The notes: a model not told the origin generated them from the letters alone. Numbered from the stretch's first letter, positions 5,003-13,672 are shown. The stretch: DNA of 14,172 nt from Synergistales bacterium (GCA_025997935.1 BNVG01000046.1:1-14172); one strand, 5' to 3'. Made by a program: numbers and translations.

Positions 5003-6136
5003 ATGACGTCAAAAAAAACCATAGATGAATACTTCATGTCCCGCGCGCTCTCCTTGGCCTGGAGAGGCGTTGACGGCGCGTCGCCGAATCCGCGCGTCGG
5101 GTGTGTGCTAACAAAGGACGGGCGGGTGATAGGCGAGGGGTATCACGAGCGCCGAGGGGAGGCCCACGCCGAGGTGAACGCGCTGAACGACGCGAAGGCC
5201 AGGGGCGAGGATATAAGGGACGCTACGGCTTACGTCACGCTCGAGCCTTGCTCCCACTTCGGGCGGACTCCGCCCTGCGCTCCGCGTCTTGCGGAGAGCG
5301 GCGTTTCCCGCGTCGTCGTTGGCTCCCTCGACCCAAACCCTAAGGTGAGCGGGGCGGGAATAGAGATTTTGCGCGGCGCGGGGTTGGAAATTGCCATGCC
5401 GTGCAAAGAGAAAGAATGCAAATGGCTGAATCGCGGGTTCTTCAGGAGCTTTGCGCTTCATCGCCCTTGGGTGACGCTCAAGGCCGCCGCCGGGCTTGAC
5501 GGCAGAATGGCCCTTTATAACGGCGTCAGCAACTGGATAACCGGCGATGTGGCGCGCGACTGGGCTCACCTTATGAGGGCCGAGCACGACGGGATATTAG
5601 TCGGAGCGGGCACGATTCGTAAGGACAACCCAAGGCTGACCACGCGCCGCGTTTGCGGCCACTCTCCGACGCGCGTAGTGCTGGACTCTCACCTGTCGAT
5701 AGCGCCAGGCGTCGCGCCTGTCTCTTACGATGTTCTGGGCGAGGGGTGTATTGTTATGACAACAGAGCAAAAACATCTCGCCGAAAGACGAAAGAGCATT
5801 GAAGAAACCGGCGCGGAGGTCGTCGCCTTGCCCGCGAATAGCGAATCGGACCGCATAGACTTGTCGCTTGTCATGGCTGAGCTCTACGCCCGCGAGGTGC
5901 GGTCGGTCATGGTGGAGGGAGGGCCAAAAATTTTATCTTCCTTTATAAAGGAAGAGTTGTGCGACTCTTTAGCCCTCTTCAGCGCGGCGTCGGTAATGGG
6001 CGAGGGGCCCGGCTTGGGGGACGGGTTCAGCTTAGAAACCATGAACGACGTAGTTAGGCTGAGAGACGTCAGAGTGAGACGCGCCGGTGGCGACATATTG
6101 ACAGAGGGGGTTTTTCAATGTTCACCGGTCTTATAG
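5003..6136 (+). CDS. ribD: Bifunctional riboflavin biosynthesis deaminase/reductase RibD
   Basis: A 377-residue full-length RibD, which deaminates 2,5-diamino-6-ribosylamino-pyrimidinone 5'-phosphate and then reduces the ribosyl side chain with NADPH in the cytoplasm. The N-terminal deaminase domain (about 7-140) has PNPRVGCVL, the zinc ligand and catalytic pair H55/E57 (EAHAEVNAL), and zinc ligands C83 and C92 (LEPCSHFGRTPPC). The C-terminal reductase domain (about 153-370) starts at RPWVTLKAAAGLDGRMA, then RAEHDGILVGAGTIRKDNPR and VEGGPKILSSF (from 304). ATG 5003 follows an AAAGG-type site. Its 3' end overlaps ribE by 19 bases. ribBA and ribH, often next in this operon, are absent here, and no FMN riboswitch precedes it. 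Confidence 0.97.
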   Translation: MTSKKTIDEYFMSRALSLAWRGVDGASPNPRVGCVLTKDGRVIGEGYHERRGEAHAEVNALNDAKARGEDIRDATAYVTLEPCSHFGRTPPCAPRLAESGVSRVVVGSLDPNPKVSGAGIEILRGAGLEIAMPCKEKECKWLNRGFFRSFALHRPWVTLKAAAGLDGRMALYNGVSNWITGDVARDWAHLMRAEHDGILVGAGTIRKDNPRLTTRRVCGHSPTRVVLDSHLSIAPGVAPVSYDVLGEGCIVMTTEQKHLAERRKSIEETGAEVVALPANSESDRIDLSLVMAELYAREVRSVMVEGGPKILSSFIKEELCDSLALFSAASVMGEGPGLGDGFSLETMNDVVRLRDVRVRRAGGDILTEGVFQCSPVL

Positions 6137-6777
6137 AGGCTTTGGGGACGGTGCGGCATATCGGCAAATCGGGCTCCGTCGTCCGTCTCGCTTTGGAGTG
6201 CCCAGAGATAGCGAGCGAGTTGACCGTCGGGCAATCCGTGGCCGTCAGCGGCGTTTGTTTGACCGTTACGAGCCTGCGCGGGATGGTCTTCGAGGTGGAG
6301 ATGATGCCGGAGACGGTAGAGCGGACGCGTTTTGTCGAGCTGAAAACGGGGGAGCGCTTGAACCTTGAGCGGGCGATGAAATTGGACGGACGCCTTGACG
6401 GGCATATAGTGCAGGGGCATATCGACGGCGTGGCGACGCTTATGGATTTGTCCGGCTCCGCGACCAAGCGCGCGCGTTTCAGTATAGACCGTTCGGCGGG
6501 GCGTTTTATCGTATCGAAGGGGTCTGTCGCTATTGACGGTGTGAGCCTTACTGTTATAGATATAGAGGATGACAACGAGCGTTCGAGCTTTTCGGTCGGG
6601 TTGATCTCGGAGACTCTCAAAAATTGTACTCTTGGGCAAATCAAAGCCGGGGACCGGGTCAATGTCGAGACGGATATAATAGGCCGGTATGTGGAGCGAC
6701 TGCTGACAGTTCAAAATAAAGACGGTAAAAAGACGGATTCGCTGACTATAGATAAGCTACGCAATCTTGGTTTTTGA
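6118..6777 (+). CDS. ribE: Riboflavin synthase (alpha chain)
   Basis: A 219-residue protein that dismutates two 6,7-dimethyl-8-ribityllumazine to riboflavin plus the diamino-pyrimidinedione. The start MFTGLIEALGTV is the family signature. Two lumazine-binding repeats are visible: about 1-95, with ELTVGQSVAVSGVCLTV, and about 96-195, with GHIVQGHIDGVATL and SKGSVAIDGVSLTV; the family uses both, and the enzyme is a trimer. The tail (about 195-219) is short and divergent. ATG 6118 lies inside the 3' end of ribD, so the two are translationally coupled. There is a 50-base gap with its own TATAAT before secA. Confidence 0.97.
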   Translation: MFTGLIEALGTVRHIGKSGSVVRLALECPEIASELTVGQSVAVSGVCLTVTSLRGMVFEVEMMPETVERTRFVELKTGERLNLERAMKLDGRLDGHIVQGHIDGVATLMDLSGSATKRARFSIDRSAGRFIVSKGSVAIDGVSLTVIDIEDDNERSSFSVGLISETLKNCTLGQIKAGDRVNVETDIIGRYVERLLTVQNKDGKKTDSLTIDKLRNLGF

Positions 6778-6792
6778 GAAGTACGCTATAAT
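6765..6792 (+). promoter_or_regulatory. Probable promoter upstream of secA
   Basis: A perfect TATAAT (6787-6792) lies 35 bases before the secA start. The -35 candidate TCTTGG (6765-6770, 16-base spacer) is poor and sits in the last codons of ribE. It may give secA independent expression in addition to read-through from ribDE. Confidence 0.45.
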
Positions 6793-6827
6793 GAATTTAT
6801 ACGTGTCTGTCTTACGAGGTGAATGGA

Positions 6828-9716
6828 ATGTGGAGTAGTATAAAAAAAATGCTTGGGCTCGACCCTAACGAAACGGCCCTGAAGAAATACCGCCTCTCTG
6901 TGGAGAAGGCTAATTCCTTCTCGAAGGAAATCGAATCTATGAATAGCGACGCGCTGCGCTCACGGGGCGCGCTTCTAAAGGAACGGGCGCTCAAAGGGGA
7001 GCCTTTGGACGACCTGCTGGCGGAGGTTTTCGCGGTTGTGCGCGAGGCTTCATGGCGAACTATAGGTCTGCGTCACTATGACGTACAGCTGATAGGAGGA
7101 GCTACGCTTCACGACGGCAAAATCGCGGAGATGCGCACAGGCGAGGGGAAAACCCTTGTCGCGCCTTTGGCCGTGGTGCTTAACGCCATGACCGGGGACG
7201 GCGTCCACCTCATAACGGTCAACGACTATCTCGCCCGTCGCGACGCGGCCTGGATGACGCCGGTTTACAATTTCCTCGATCTGTCGGTCGGCGTAATCTA
7301 CCCCTATATGCCGCCCGAGGAGCGGTACGCCGCCTACCGCGCCGACATAACGTACGGGACAAACAGCGAGTTCGGCTTCGACTATCTGCGCGACAACATG
7401 GTTATGCATAAAGACCAGATGGTGCAGCGCGAACACGCCTTTTGCATAGTGGACGAGGTCGATTCCATACTCATAGACGAGGCCAGAACGCCTCTCATAA
7501 TATCCGGCCCCTCGACCGATAACGTCGCGGCGTACACTCAGGCCGACGGCGTAGCCCGTCAGCTCAAAGAGGGCGCAGATTATGAAAAAGATGAAAAAGA
7601 ACGCAGCATAGCCATCACGGAAGCCGGAATCCAGCGTTGCGAGAATATCCTGAAGACGCCCGAGCTGTTTTCCGACCCCTCAAAATCCGATATAGCCCAC
7701 AGGATAGTCCAGAGCATCAAGGCCCACAGGCTCTTTCAGCGTGACGTAGACTACGTTATCAACGACGGCGAGATAATCATAGTCGACGAGTTTACGGGGC
7801 GCCTTATGGTGGGGCGGCGCTACTCCGACGGTCTTCATCAGGCCATAGAGGCCAAGGAGCGGGTGAAAGTAGGCCGCGAGAACCAGACCTTGGCCACCAT
7901 TACGCTCCAAAACTACTTCCGTATGTATCGCAAATTAGCCGGCATGACGGGCACTGCCGCGACTGAGTCCGAGGAGTTCAGGGAAATTTACGGGCTTCAG
8001 GTCGTCACCATCCCCACCCACAAAGACATGATACGCACGGATAACCCCGACGTTATATACGGGACGGTTGTCGAAAAATTCAACGCCGTTGCCGACGAGG
8101 TTGAGGAGTGCAGCAAAAGCGGGCGTCCGGCGCTTATCGGCACTACGTCTATCGAAAATTCCGAGCGCGTCAGTAAGCTCTTGAAGGCGCGCAAGGTGTC
8201 CCACCAAGTCTTAAACGCGAAATATCACGAAAAAGAGGCCGCCATAGTGGCTCAGGCCGGACACTTGGGAGCTATCACGGTGGCTACAAACATGGCCGGA
8301 CGGGGCACGGATATAATGCTTGGCGGAAACCCGGAGTTTTTGGCCAAGGAGAAACTTCTGTCAGAGCGCCCCAAAATCGACTGGAAAATCAACGCCGTAG
8401 AGCCTGACGATGTCTATGAATATTTCGTTCAGTACACAAATGTCGCGCCGGATAACCTGGCGCGGAACTACCTGAGAGACCGCCGGCTTGTTCAGCCTGT
8501 CCGGCCTGATAATACGGAAGCCGCTCCGGGCGGAGAGTATTTCGAGTTTTTGAGCCGCGTTTTCGCGAGCCTTAAAAATGAGTACGAGTCGAACTTAGCC
8601 GATTTTCGCGCGCGGTGCCAGACTGAGCACGATAAGGTCGTGGCGGTAGGCGGGCTTTGTATAATAGGTACGGAGCGTCACGAGGCGCGGCGTATTGACA
8701 ACCAGCTCAGAGGGCGAGCGGGGCGTCAGGGAGACCCCGGCGCGAGCCGTTTTTATCTGTCGCTCGAGGATGACCTGCTCAGGCTTTTCGGGGCGGAGCG
8801 TATTCAGGGGCTTATGGGCAAGCTCGGAATGACGGACGGCGAGGCTATCGAGTCATCCATGCTGTCAAAAGTCATAGAATCCTCTCAGCACAAGGTCGAA
8901 CAGATGCACTTCGACATCAGAAAACAACTCTTGGCTTACGACAACGTTATGAACCAGCAGAGGGAGGCCGTATATTCAGAGCGTCACACCATTCTGCGCG
9001 AAGACGATATGATAGATTATGGCTGGGGCGTGGTGGAAGGGGTGTTTTCGGATATTCTCGACCGCTCTTTCCCGGAACACGAGTCCGCCGACGGCGCGGG
9101 AGCCGCGCGCAGAATCAAGTCGATTGTGGGAGCGAGCGAATGCGCCGATATGGTTTCCCATCTCGATGCTCGTTCTGAGATGGAGGTTGAGCGCGACAAT
9201 ATTATGGAGGCTATCAAATCGCGCTATGACGCAAAAATAGCCGACCTCTCAAGCGGAGCGGGTTCCGCCGAAGCCGTTGACAATCTCATCAGATACATAG
9301 TGCTGAATATCTTGGACGACGCTTGGCGCGACCATCTGCTCGGCATGGACGAACTGAGACGCGGAATCGGCCTTCGCGCCATAGGCCAGAAAGACCCTTT
9401 ATTGGAGTATCAGTTCGAGTCCTTCAATCTCTTTCAGGAGATGATGGTTCTCGTACGGAGAGCGTTTGCCGAGCAGTTCTTCCGCGTAAAGGTCGTATCG
9501 CAGGACGCGCCGCGCCGCGCCGCGCATCCCGTCGGCGCCGAAAGCAGAGATTTTCATATACCAGAAGCGCGGAGCGCCTCAATGCAGGCCGCGCTCCGGG
9601 CGGGGGAGGGCGGCGCTCAGGCTCCCGTCCGCAAGGGCGTCCGCGTCGGGCGCAACGATCCTTGCCCATGCGGCAGCGGCAAGAAATACAAACATTGCTG
9701 CGGCAAAAACGCGTAA
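6828..9716 (+). CDS. secA: Preprotein translocase ATPase SecA
   Basis: A 962-residue full-length SecA, the motor that pushes unfolded preproteins through SecYEG. Landmarks: N-terminal MWSSIKKMLGLDPNE; Walker A MRTGEGKT (about 102-109); Walker B VDEVDSILIDEAR (about 208-220); GRGTDIMLGGNPE; the arginine-finger segment QLRGRAGRQGDPG (about 626-638); helical scaffold region around AYDNVMNQQREAVY; and a C-terminal zinc motif CPCGSGKKYKHCCG (about 946-959), which binds SecB or ribosomes in other bacteria. ATG 6828 is preferred over GTG 6819 because GAGGTG (6816-6821) is the ribosome site. The segment between GGNPEFLA and HDKVVAVGGL is about 90 residues, longer than in E. coli. The next gene encodes an exported protein 16 bases downstream. 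Confidence 0.98.
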   Translation: MWSSIKKMLGLDPNETALKKYRLSVEKANSFSKEIESMNSDALRSRGALLKERALKGEPLDDLLAEVFAVVREASWRTIGLRHYDVQLIGGATLHDGKIAEMRTGEGKTLVAPLAVVLNAMTGDGVHLITVNDYLARRDAAWMTPVYNFLDLSVGVIYPYMPPEERYAAYRADITYGTNSEFGFDYLRDNMVMHKDQMVQREHAFCIVDEVDSILIDEARTPLIISGPSTDNVAAYTQADGVARQLKEGADYEKDEKERSIAITEAGIQRCENILKTPELFSDPSKSDIAHRIVQSIKAHRLFQRDVDYVINDGEIIIVDEFTGRLMVGRRYSDGLHQAIEAKERVKVGRENQTLATITLQNYFRMYRKLAGMTGTAATESEEFREIYGLQVVTIPTHKDMIRTDNPDVIYGTVVEKFNAVADEVEECSKSGRPALIGTTSIENSERVSKLLKARKVSHQVLNAKYHEKEAAIVAQAGHLGAITVATNMAGRGTDIMLGGNPEFLAKEKLLSERPKIDWKINAVEPDDVYEYFVQYTNVAPDNLARNYLRDRRLVQPVRPDNTEAAPGGEYFEFLSRVFASLKNEYESNLADFRARCQTEHDKVVAVGGLCIIGTERHEARRIDNQLRGRAGRQGDPGASRFYLSLEDDLLRLFGAERIQGLMGKLGMTDGEAIESSMLSKVIESSQHKVEQMHFDIRKQLLAYDNVMNQQREAVYSERHTILREDDMIDYGWGVVEGVFSDILDRSFPEHESADGAGAARRIKSIVGASECADMVSHLDARSEMEVERDNIMEAIKSRYDAKIADLSSGAGSAEAVDNLIRYIVLNILDDAWRDHLLGMDELRRGIGLRAIGQKDPLLEYQFESFNLFQEMMVLVRRAFAEQFFRVKVVSQDAPRRAAHPVGAESRDFHIPEARSASMQAALRAGEGGAQAPVRKGVRVGRNDPCPCGSGKKYKHCCGKNA

Positions 9717-9732
9717 AATAGGGGGTTTCCCG

Positions 9733-11442
9733 ATGAAGTCACAGAAGCAGCTGTTTGTTTTCGTTTTCGCGCTTCTTGTTTTGTTTTGTGTCACTCCCGC
9801 CATGTCCGCCATGTTGGCCATGTCGGACGCGTCTTTTGAAGCGCCCGACATGGCGTCGATGATTCAGCAGAACCCGGATTTTTCGACTTATCCGGGATAC
9901 GATGGAGTGATATGGCTGAAACAAAGGGAATACGCCCTGGCTGAGGACGGCGGCGTCGAAAGACGTAATTTATGGGTTATTCTCGGGCGCAAGGGGTTGG
10001 ATGTCCGCTGGCTCAAATGGGATATAGCCATACCGGAAGGCTGGGAGGGGCGAAGGGGCGCGGTGGAGTTTCAGGCGGCCTCGGTCTATTCACCGGGCGA
10101 GGGAAAGAAGATAGCCGATATAGCGCCAAGCGCGGGCGACGGTGTGACGCGATCCGTTTCGTTTCCGTCCGAGGCCCTGCCCGACGAGTTTATTTTAGTG
10201 ATAGCCTGGAGCGAGCTTTTTCCGAACAAACTCTCCATAGACGACCTCGTCTGGGTCAGCGAGTCCCTGCCGGTCTGGGAGGACGTGACTTTGGCCACCG
10301 TGCCGGCGACGCAGCAGTTTTATTATACGTCCAACACCGGGGTGGAGCCGGAGCAAAGGCAAACGGGAACGTCTATTCTGTACGAGTGGCGCGTCATTAA
10401 CACGTTGCCCGACGCCCGCGTTTCGCTGCTCGACTCTCCGCGAAGCTATATAGCTTTCGGCGTGAGGGAGGGCAAAGACGGGGCGGCCCGTCTCCTGAAA
10501 AGCCTCGAGCCCGCCGTCATGGCGCGCTTCGCGAAGATTGCGCCAAAAGGCCTTGATACGCGGATTTTCTGGATTTTGGCGTATCCGCCTAACACCGGCG
10601 AGCCAATTTGCGACGGTATGGCCGTTTCGCCCGTCTTAGCCGTGAGCGATAATAAAAATACGCGCTACTACGATCTGAAAGAAACCTCTTATGAGAGCCT
10701 CTCGGCGTCTATGTCCAAAAAAGAGGACTCCGTCAGCCTCAGAGGACGCGAAATATGGGGCGTGAACGACGAGGGTAAAACGGAAAAACGGCAAATTCCA
10801 AACTTGTCTGCCTCCCAAAACCGGTTGGGGGCGCGTTTTGATATGTCTCTCGACAAAAACGGAATCCTGAGCGGGACGGTTAAGATAACGGCTCTTGAGG
10901 CGTGGGGCGATCTGTTTTCGGGGCTTGACTTGAAAGATGTCATGTCGGAGATTTTCCCGCAACCCATCCGCTGGGGCGAGATTAAAAAGACGGGCAAAAA
11001 CGCGCTTGAAATAACGGCGGTTTTTGCGCCCGTCCAGGCCATTAAAAGCTCCGACGGAGACCGCGTAATGGTCTCTATACCGTCGATGCGCCCTAAGTGC
11101 ATAACAAATTTGAGGCCGGACGCTTCCGGCCCTAAGACGTTGCGCTTTCCTTTCACGGTGGACGCTCGTTTTGTTCTCGCGCTGCCGGAGGGGACGGAGA
11201 GCGTGCTTCTTCCCGAGCCTGCCGAGAGCGACAGGGCCAAAATCAAATCCTCGGTTACGTATAAATATAGAAAGAGAATTATGACTGCGGAAGGGCGTTT
11301 GACGGTCGGCGCCGTCAAGCTCGACGAAGAGTCCGCGCCAGCGCTGGGCACGGCCATAACAAACTGGCAAAACCTTATGACGAAGCCTTTGCCGATAAAG
11401 ATAAAGGTAGGGGCGACCGCTCCCGGTCGCCCGCGTCCGTGA
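9733..11442 (+). CDS. Exported protein, DUF3857/transglutaminase-like architecture, function unknown
   Basis: A 569-residue protein with a Sec signal peptide (MKSQKQLFVFVFALLVLFCV, cleavage near AMSA). After it, PGYDGVIWLKQREYALAEDG, RRNLWVILGRKGLDVRWLKW and the span to about residue 190 (GEGKKIADI; DEFILVIAWSE) have the strand pattern of DUF3857, usually followed by a transglutaminase core and a DUF3858-like beta domain. A central region (about 215-330) is in the place of the core, but I see no clear Cys-His-Asp triad: the few cysteines (in EPICDGM and PKCITN) lack a transglutaminase context. The last 200 residues (GILSGTVKITA; RFPFTVDARFVLALPEG) are beta-rich like DUF3858. The C-terminal VGATAPGRPRP is encoded by a palindromic repeat. 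ATG 9733 has AGGGGG just upstream. Exported location is firm; the domain match is tentative. Confidence 0.7.
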   Translation: MKSQKQLFVFVFALLVLFCVTPAMSAMLAMSDASFEAPDMASMIQQNPDFSTYPGYDGVIWLKQREYALAEDGGVERRNLWVILGRKGLDVRWLKWDIAIPEGWEGRRGAVEFQAASVYSPGEGKKIADIAPSAGDGVTRSVSFPSEALPDEFILVIAWSELFPNKLSIDDLVWVSESLPVWEDVTLATVPATQQFYYTSNTGVEPEQRQTGTSILYEWRVINTLPDARVSLLDSPRSYIAFGVREGKDGAARLLKSLEPAVMARFAKIAPKGLDTRIFWILAYPPNTGEPICDGMAVSPVLAVSDNKNTRYYDLKETSYESLSASMSKKEDSVSLRGREIWGVNDEGKTEKRQIPNLSASQNRLGARFDMSLDKNGILSGTVKITALEAWGDLFSGLDLKDVMSEIFPQPIRWGEIKKTGKNALEITAVFAPVQAIKSSDGDRVMVSIPSMRPKCITNLRPDASGPKTLRFPFTVDARFVLALPEGTESVLLPEPAESDRAKIKSSVTYKYRKRIMTAEGRLTVGAVKLDEESAPALGTAITNWQNLMTKPLPIKIKVGATAPGRPRP

Positions 11443-11487
11443 CAACAGGGCGGTTTTGACAACCGGGCGACCGAGCTATGTCGCCCC
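11410..11487. repeat. REP/REPIN-like pair of inverted palindromes
   Basis: Hairpin 1 is GGGCGACCG (11411-11419), loop CTCC, CGGTCGCCC (11424-11432). Hairpin 2 is GGGCGAC (11465-11471), 8-base loop, GTCGCCC (11480-11486). The outer arms also pair with each other: GGGGCGAC (11410-11417) with GTCGCCCC (11480-11487), and GGGCGACCG (11465-11473) with CGGTCGCCC (11424-11432). Between them CGGTT (11451-11455) pairs with AACCG (11461-11465). Two inverted REP-type units around a spacer is the REPIN layout. The left unit lies in the last codons of the upstream gene. No strong T-run follows. Confidence 0.8.
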
Positions 11488-11532
11488 TGCGAAATTATTT
11501 GATGATTTTATTATTATATGGAGGGGTTTTCT

Positions 11533-13311
11533 TTGCCTCAGGCTGAAACCGGAAGCGGCATTGATATTTATCTCAAGAAGATATTGTCGGCAAGTCTGGC
11601 CGAGATCGCGGCGAAAGAGGGCAAGACCTTGCCCGACGACGGCAAGATGTCTCAGGCTCTCGAAATAGAGCGCCCTAAACGCGAAGGGCAGGGAGACCGC
11701 GCGACAAGCGCGGGCTTACAGTTATCCAAGGCGTTCGACCTTTCCCCGCGCGACCTCGCCTCCAAAATAACGGTGGCCTTAGAGGACAAAAAGGGCGGTT
11801 TGATAGATAAAATCGAGGTGGCCGGCCCCGGGTTTATCAACTTCTTTCTGTCGGACGAGTGGCTTTCTAACGTCATTCGCGAGGTTTTGAGCGAGGGCGA
11901 TAGGTACGGCGCGTCGGACGCCGGGTTGGGGCGAAGAGTGCAGGTGGAGTTTGTGAGCGCCAATCCTACGGGGCCTCTGCACATAGGGCACGGGCGCGGC
12001 GCGGCTGTGGGGGACACTTTGGCCAATCTTCTCTCGTTCGCCGGGTGGAAGGTTGAGCGGGAATATTATATAAACGACGCAGGGCTTCAAATGGAGATTC
12101 TGGGGCGTTCCACTCAGTCACGTTATTTTGAGCTTCAGGGAAAACCCGAGCTTGCCCCCTTCCCGGAGAACGCCTATAAGGGCGACTATATCTACGACAT
12201 AGCTAAAGGCGCGATAACCGAAGAGGGGGATAAATTCCTCTCCATGCCTTTGGACGAAAGCCTGCCCTGGTTCAAAAAATACGCGGCTGGCGTCATCCTC
12301 GGGACAATAAAGGCCGACCTCGAGGATTTTGGCGTTCGCTTTGACGTGTGGTTCTCGGAGAGTACGCTTTACGAGCGCGCGTTGGTTCCGCAGGCTATGG
12401 AATACCTGAAGCGGCGCGGGCATACCTTTGAGTTCGAGGGGGCTTTATGGTTTAAGACCTCGGATTTCGCCGATTCTCCGGCCGCCGAAAATAGCGATAA
12501 AAACGCTCAGCAGACGGAAGAAGAAAAAGACCGCGTGCTAATACGCGGCAATGGCGTCCCCACGTACTTCGCCTCCGATATAGCCTACCACAAAGAAAAA
12601 TTCGACAGGGGCTTTGAGCGCGTCATAGATATATGGGGCGCCGACCACCACGGATACGTGCCGCGCATGAAGGCCGGGATAGAGGCGATAGGGCGTGACC
12701 CGGACGACTTCGACGTGATGCTGATTCAGTTTGTCAATCTCGTGCGAGACGGCGTTCAGGTTCCGATGTCCACCCGCTCCGGGCAGTTCGTGACGTTGCG
12801 GGACGTTTTGGACGAAGTCGGCGTGGACGCGACGCGCTATTTCTTTTTGATGCGCCGTCACGACAGCCAGCTCGATTTTGACCTCGAGCTGGCCAAACGG
12901 GCCGGCAACGACAACCCCGTTTATTACGTTCAATACGCCCACGCGCGTATATCGAGCATTTTGCGCGAAGCGAAAAACCAGGGGAAAACCTTATCCGAGG
13001 GGCGCGTTTGCGATATTTCGCCAAGCGTTTTTGCTGAAGCGCAGGGCGGGGCGGAAGCGCGGAAACTTGTCGACTGCCTCGCGTTCTTCCCAAAGGATAT
13101 GGCCGGGGCGGCAAAAGACCTGACGCCTCACGCCGTGACGGTCTACGCCACTAACTTAGCCGGAGCCTTTCATTCTTTCTACAACACCAACCGTATCCTC
13201 GGCTCAGACTCTGACCTCGAGGCGTCACGCCTGACTTTAGCCCTGTCCGCCAAGATAGTTTTAGCGCGCTGTTTAGCTCTGATTGGCGTCTCGACGCCGG
13301 ATAAAATGTGA
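11533..13311 (+). CDS. argS: Arginyl-tRNA synthetase
   Basis: A 592-residue class I synthetase that charges tRNA-Arg. The N-terminal additional domain typical of ArgRS spans about 1-110 (ending VAGPGFINFFLSDEWL). The Rossmann core has the VEFVSANPTGPLHIGHGR signature with HIGH at about 150-153, YINDAGLQMEILG, and DIWGADHHGYVPRMKAG. The KMSK position is MSTRSG (about 412-417), the usual ArgRS variant. The DALR anticodon-binding domain runs from PVYYVQYAHARISSI to the end (SAKIVLARCLALIGVSTPDKM). The start is set at TTG 11533, 6 bases after GGAGGGG (11520-11526); the in-frame ATG 11518 overlaps that site and has none of its own. The gap from the upstream gene is 90 bases, filled partly by the REPIN-like element. 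Confidence 0.97.
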   Translation: MPQAETGSGIDIYLKKILSASLAEIAAKEGKTLPDDGKMSQALEIERPKREGQGDRATSAGLQLSKAFDLSPRDLASKITVALEDKKGGLIDKIEVAGPGFINFFLSDEWLSNVIREVLSEGDRYGASDAGLGRRVQVEFVSANPTGPLHIGHGRGAAVGDTLANLLSFAGWKVEREYYINDAGLQMEILGRSTQSRYFELQGKPELAPFPENAYKGDYIYDIAKGAITEEGDKFLSMPLDESLPWFKKYAAGVILGTIKADLEDFGVRFDVWFSESTLYERALVPQAMEYLKRRGHTFEFEGALWFKTSDFADSPAAENSDKNAQQTEEEKDRVLIRGNGVPTYFASDIAYHKEKFDRGFERVIDIWGADHHGYVPRMKAGIEAIGRDPDDFDVMLIQFVNLVRDGVQVPMSTRSGQFVTLRDVLDEVGVDATRYFFLMRRHDSQLDFDLELAKRAGNDNPVYYVQYAHARISSILREAKNQGKTLSEGRVCDISPSVFAEAQGGAEARKLVDCLAFFPKDMAGAAKDLTPHAVTVYATNLAGAFHSFYNTNRILGSDSDLEASRLTLALSAKIVLARCLALIGVSTPDKM

Positions 13312-13333
13312 GAAAATCGGGGCTTTGGTTATT

Positions 13334-13672
13334 ATGACGCGATCCGACTCGCGGTTCAGCTACAGAAATTCAAAATTGCCGCGTCTGCGGTGGACGCTCA
13401 TGGCGGCTCTCGTGGTCTTAGGGGCGTTTATCGTCGGCACGGTGTTCTATTTTGAAATAAACAAATTTTTACGCCTGAACTACCTCATAGAGGAGAGAGC
13501 GGCCAAATTAGCTGAAAAAGAGCGGACTGTGAACGTCTACAAGGAACAAGTCGAATTTTATAAAACACAAGAAGGCGTCGCTCATCTTGCCCGCGAGCAG
13601 TACAACTTAGCGCTCCCCGGTGAGCGCGTGTACCTGTTGGTGCCGGCTTCCGCGGATGAACTGCCCCGATAA
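13334..13672 (+). CDS. FtsB/DivIC-like septum formation initiator
   Basis: A 112-residue bitopic membrane protein. A short basic N-terminus (cytoplasmic) is followed by one transmembrane helix at about 20-40 (WTLMAALVVLGAFIVGTVFY), a coiled coil at about 46-80 (LNYLIEERAAKLAEKERTV...) and then EGVAHLAREQYNLALPGERV (80-99), the family hallmark in which the AR.E...A.PGE segment follows the coil. FtsB/DivIC joins FtsL and FtsQ/DivIB in the divisome outside the membrane. ATG 13334 is used; the ribosome site is weak (GGGG at 13319-13322, 11 bases away), and an in-frame TTG at 13325 is worse. It is the last gene of the operon, 22 bases after argS and about 57 bases before the terminator. FtsB versus DivIC cannot be decided here. 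Confidence 0.88.
   Translation: MTRSDSRFSYRNSKLPRLRWTLMAALVVLGAFIVGTVFYFEINKFLRLNYLIEERAAKLAEKERTVNVYKEQVEFYKTQEGVAHLAREQYNLALPGERVYLLVPASADELPR

Noticed and set aside
5108..5587. Minus-strand open frames opposite ribD, secA and argS
   Set aside because: They are shadows of high-GC coding genes, without ribosome sites or recognisable domains.
12766..12783. Damaged KMSK motif in arginyl-tRNA synthetase
   Set aside because: Most ArgRS enzymes lack a canonical KMSK; MSTRSG at this place is normal for the family.
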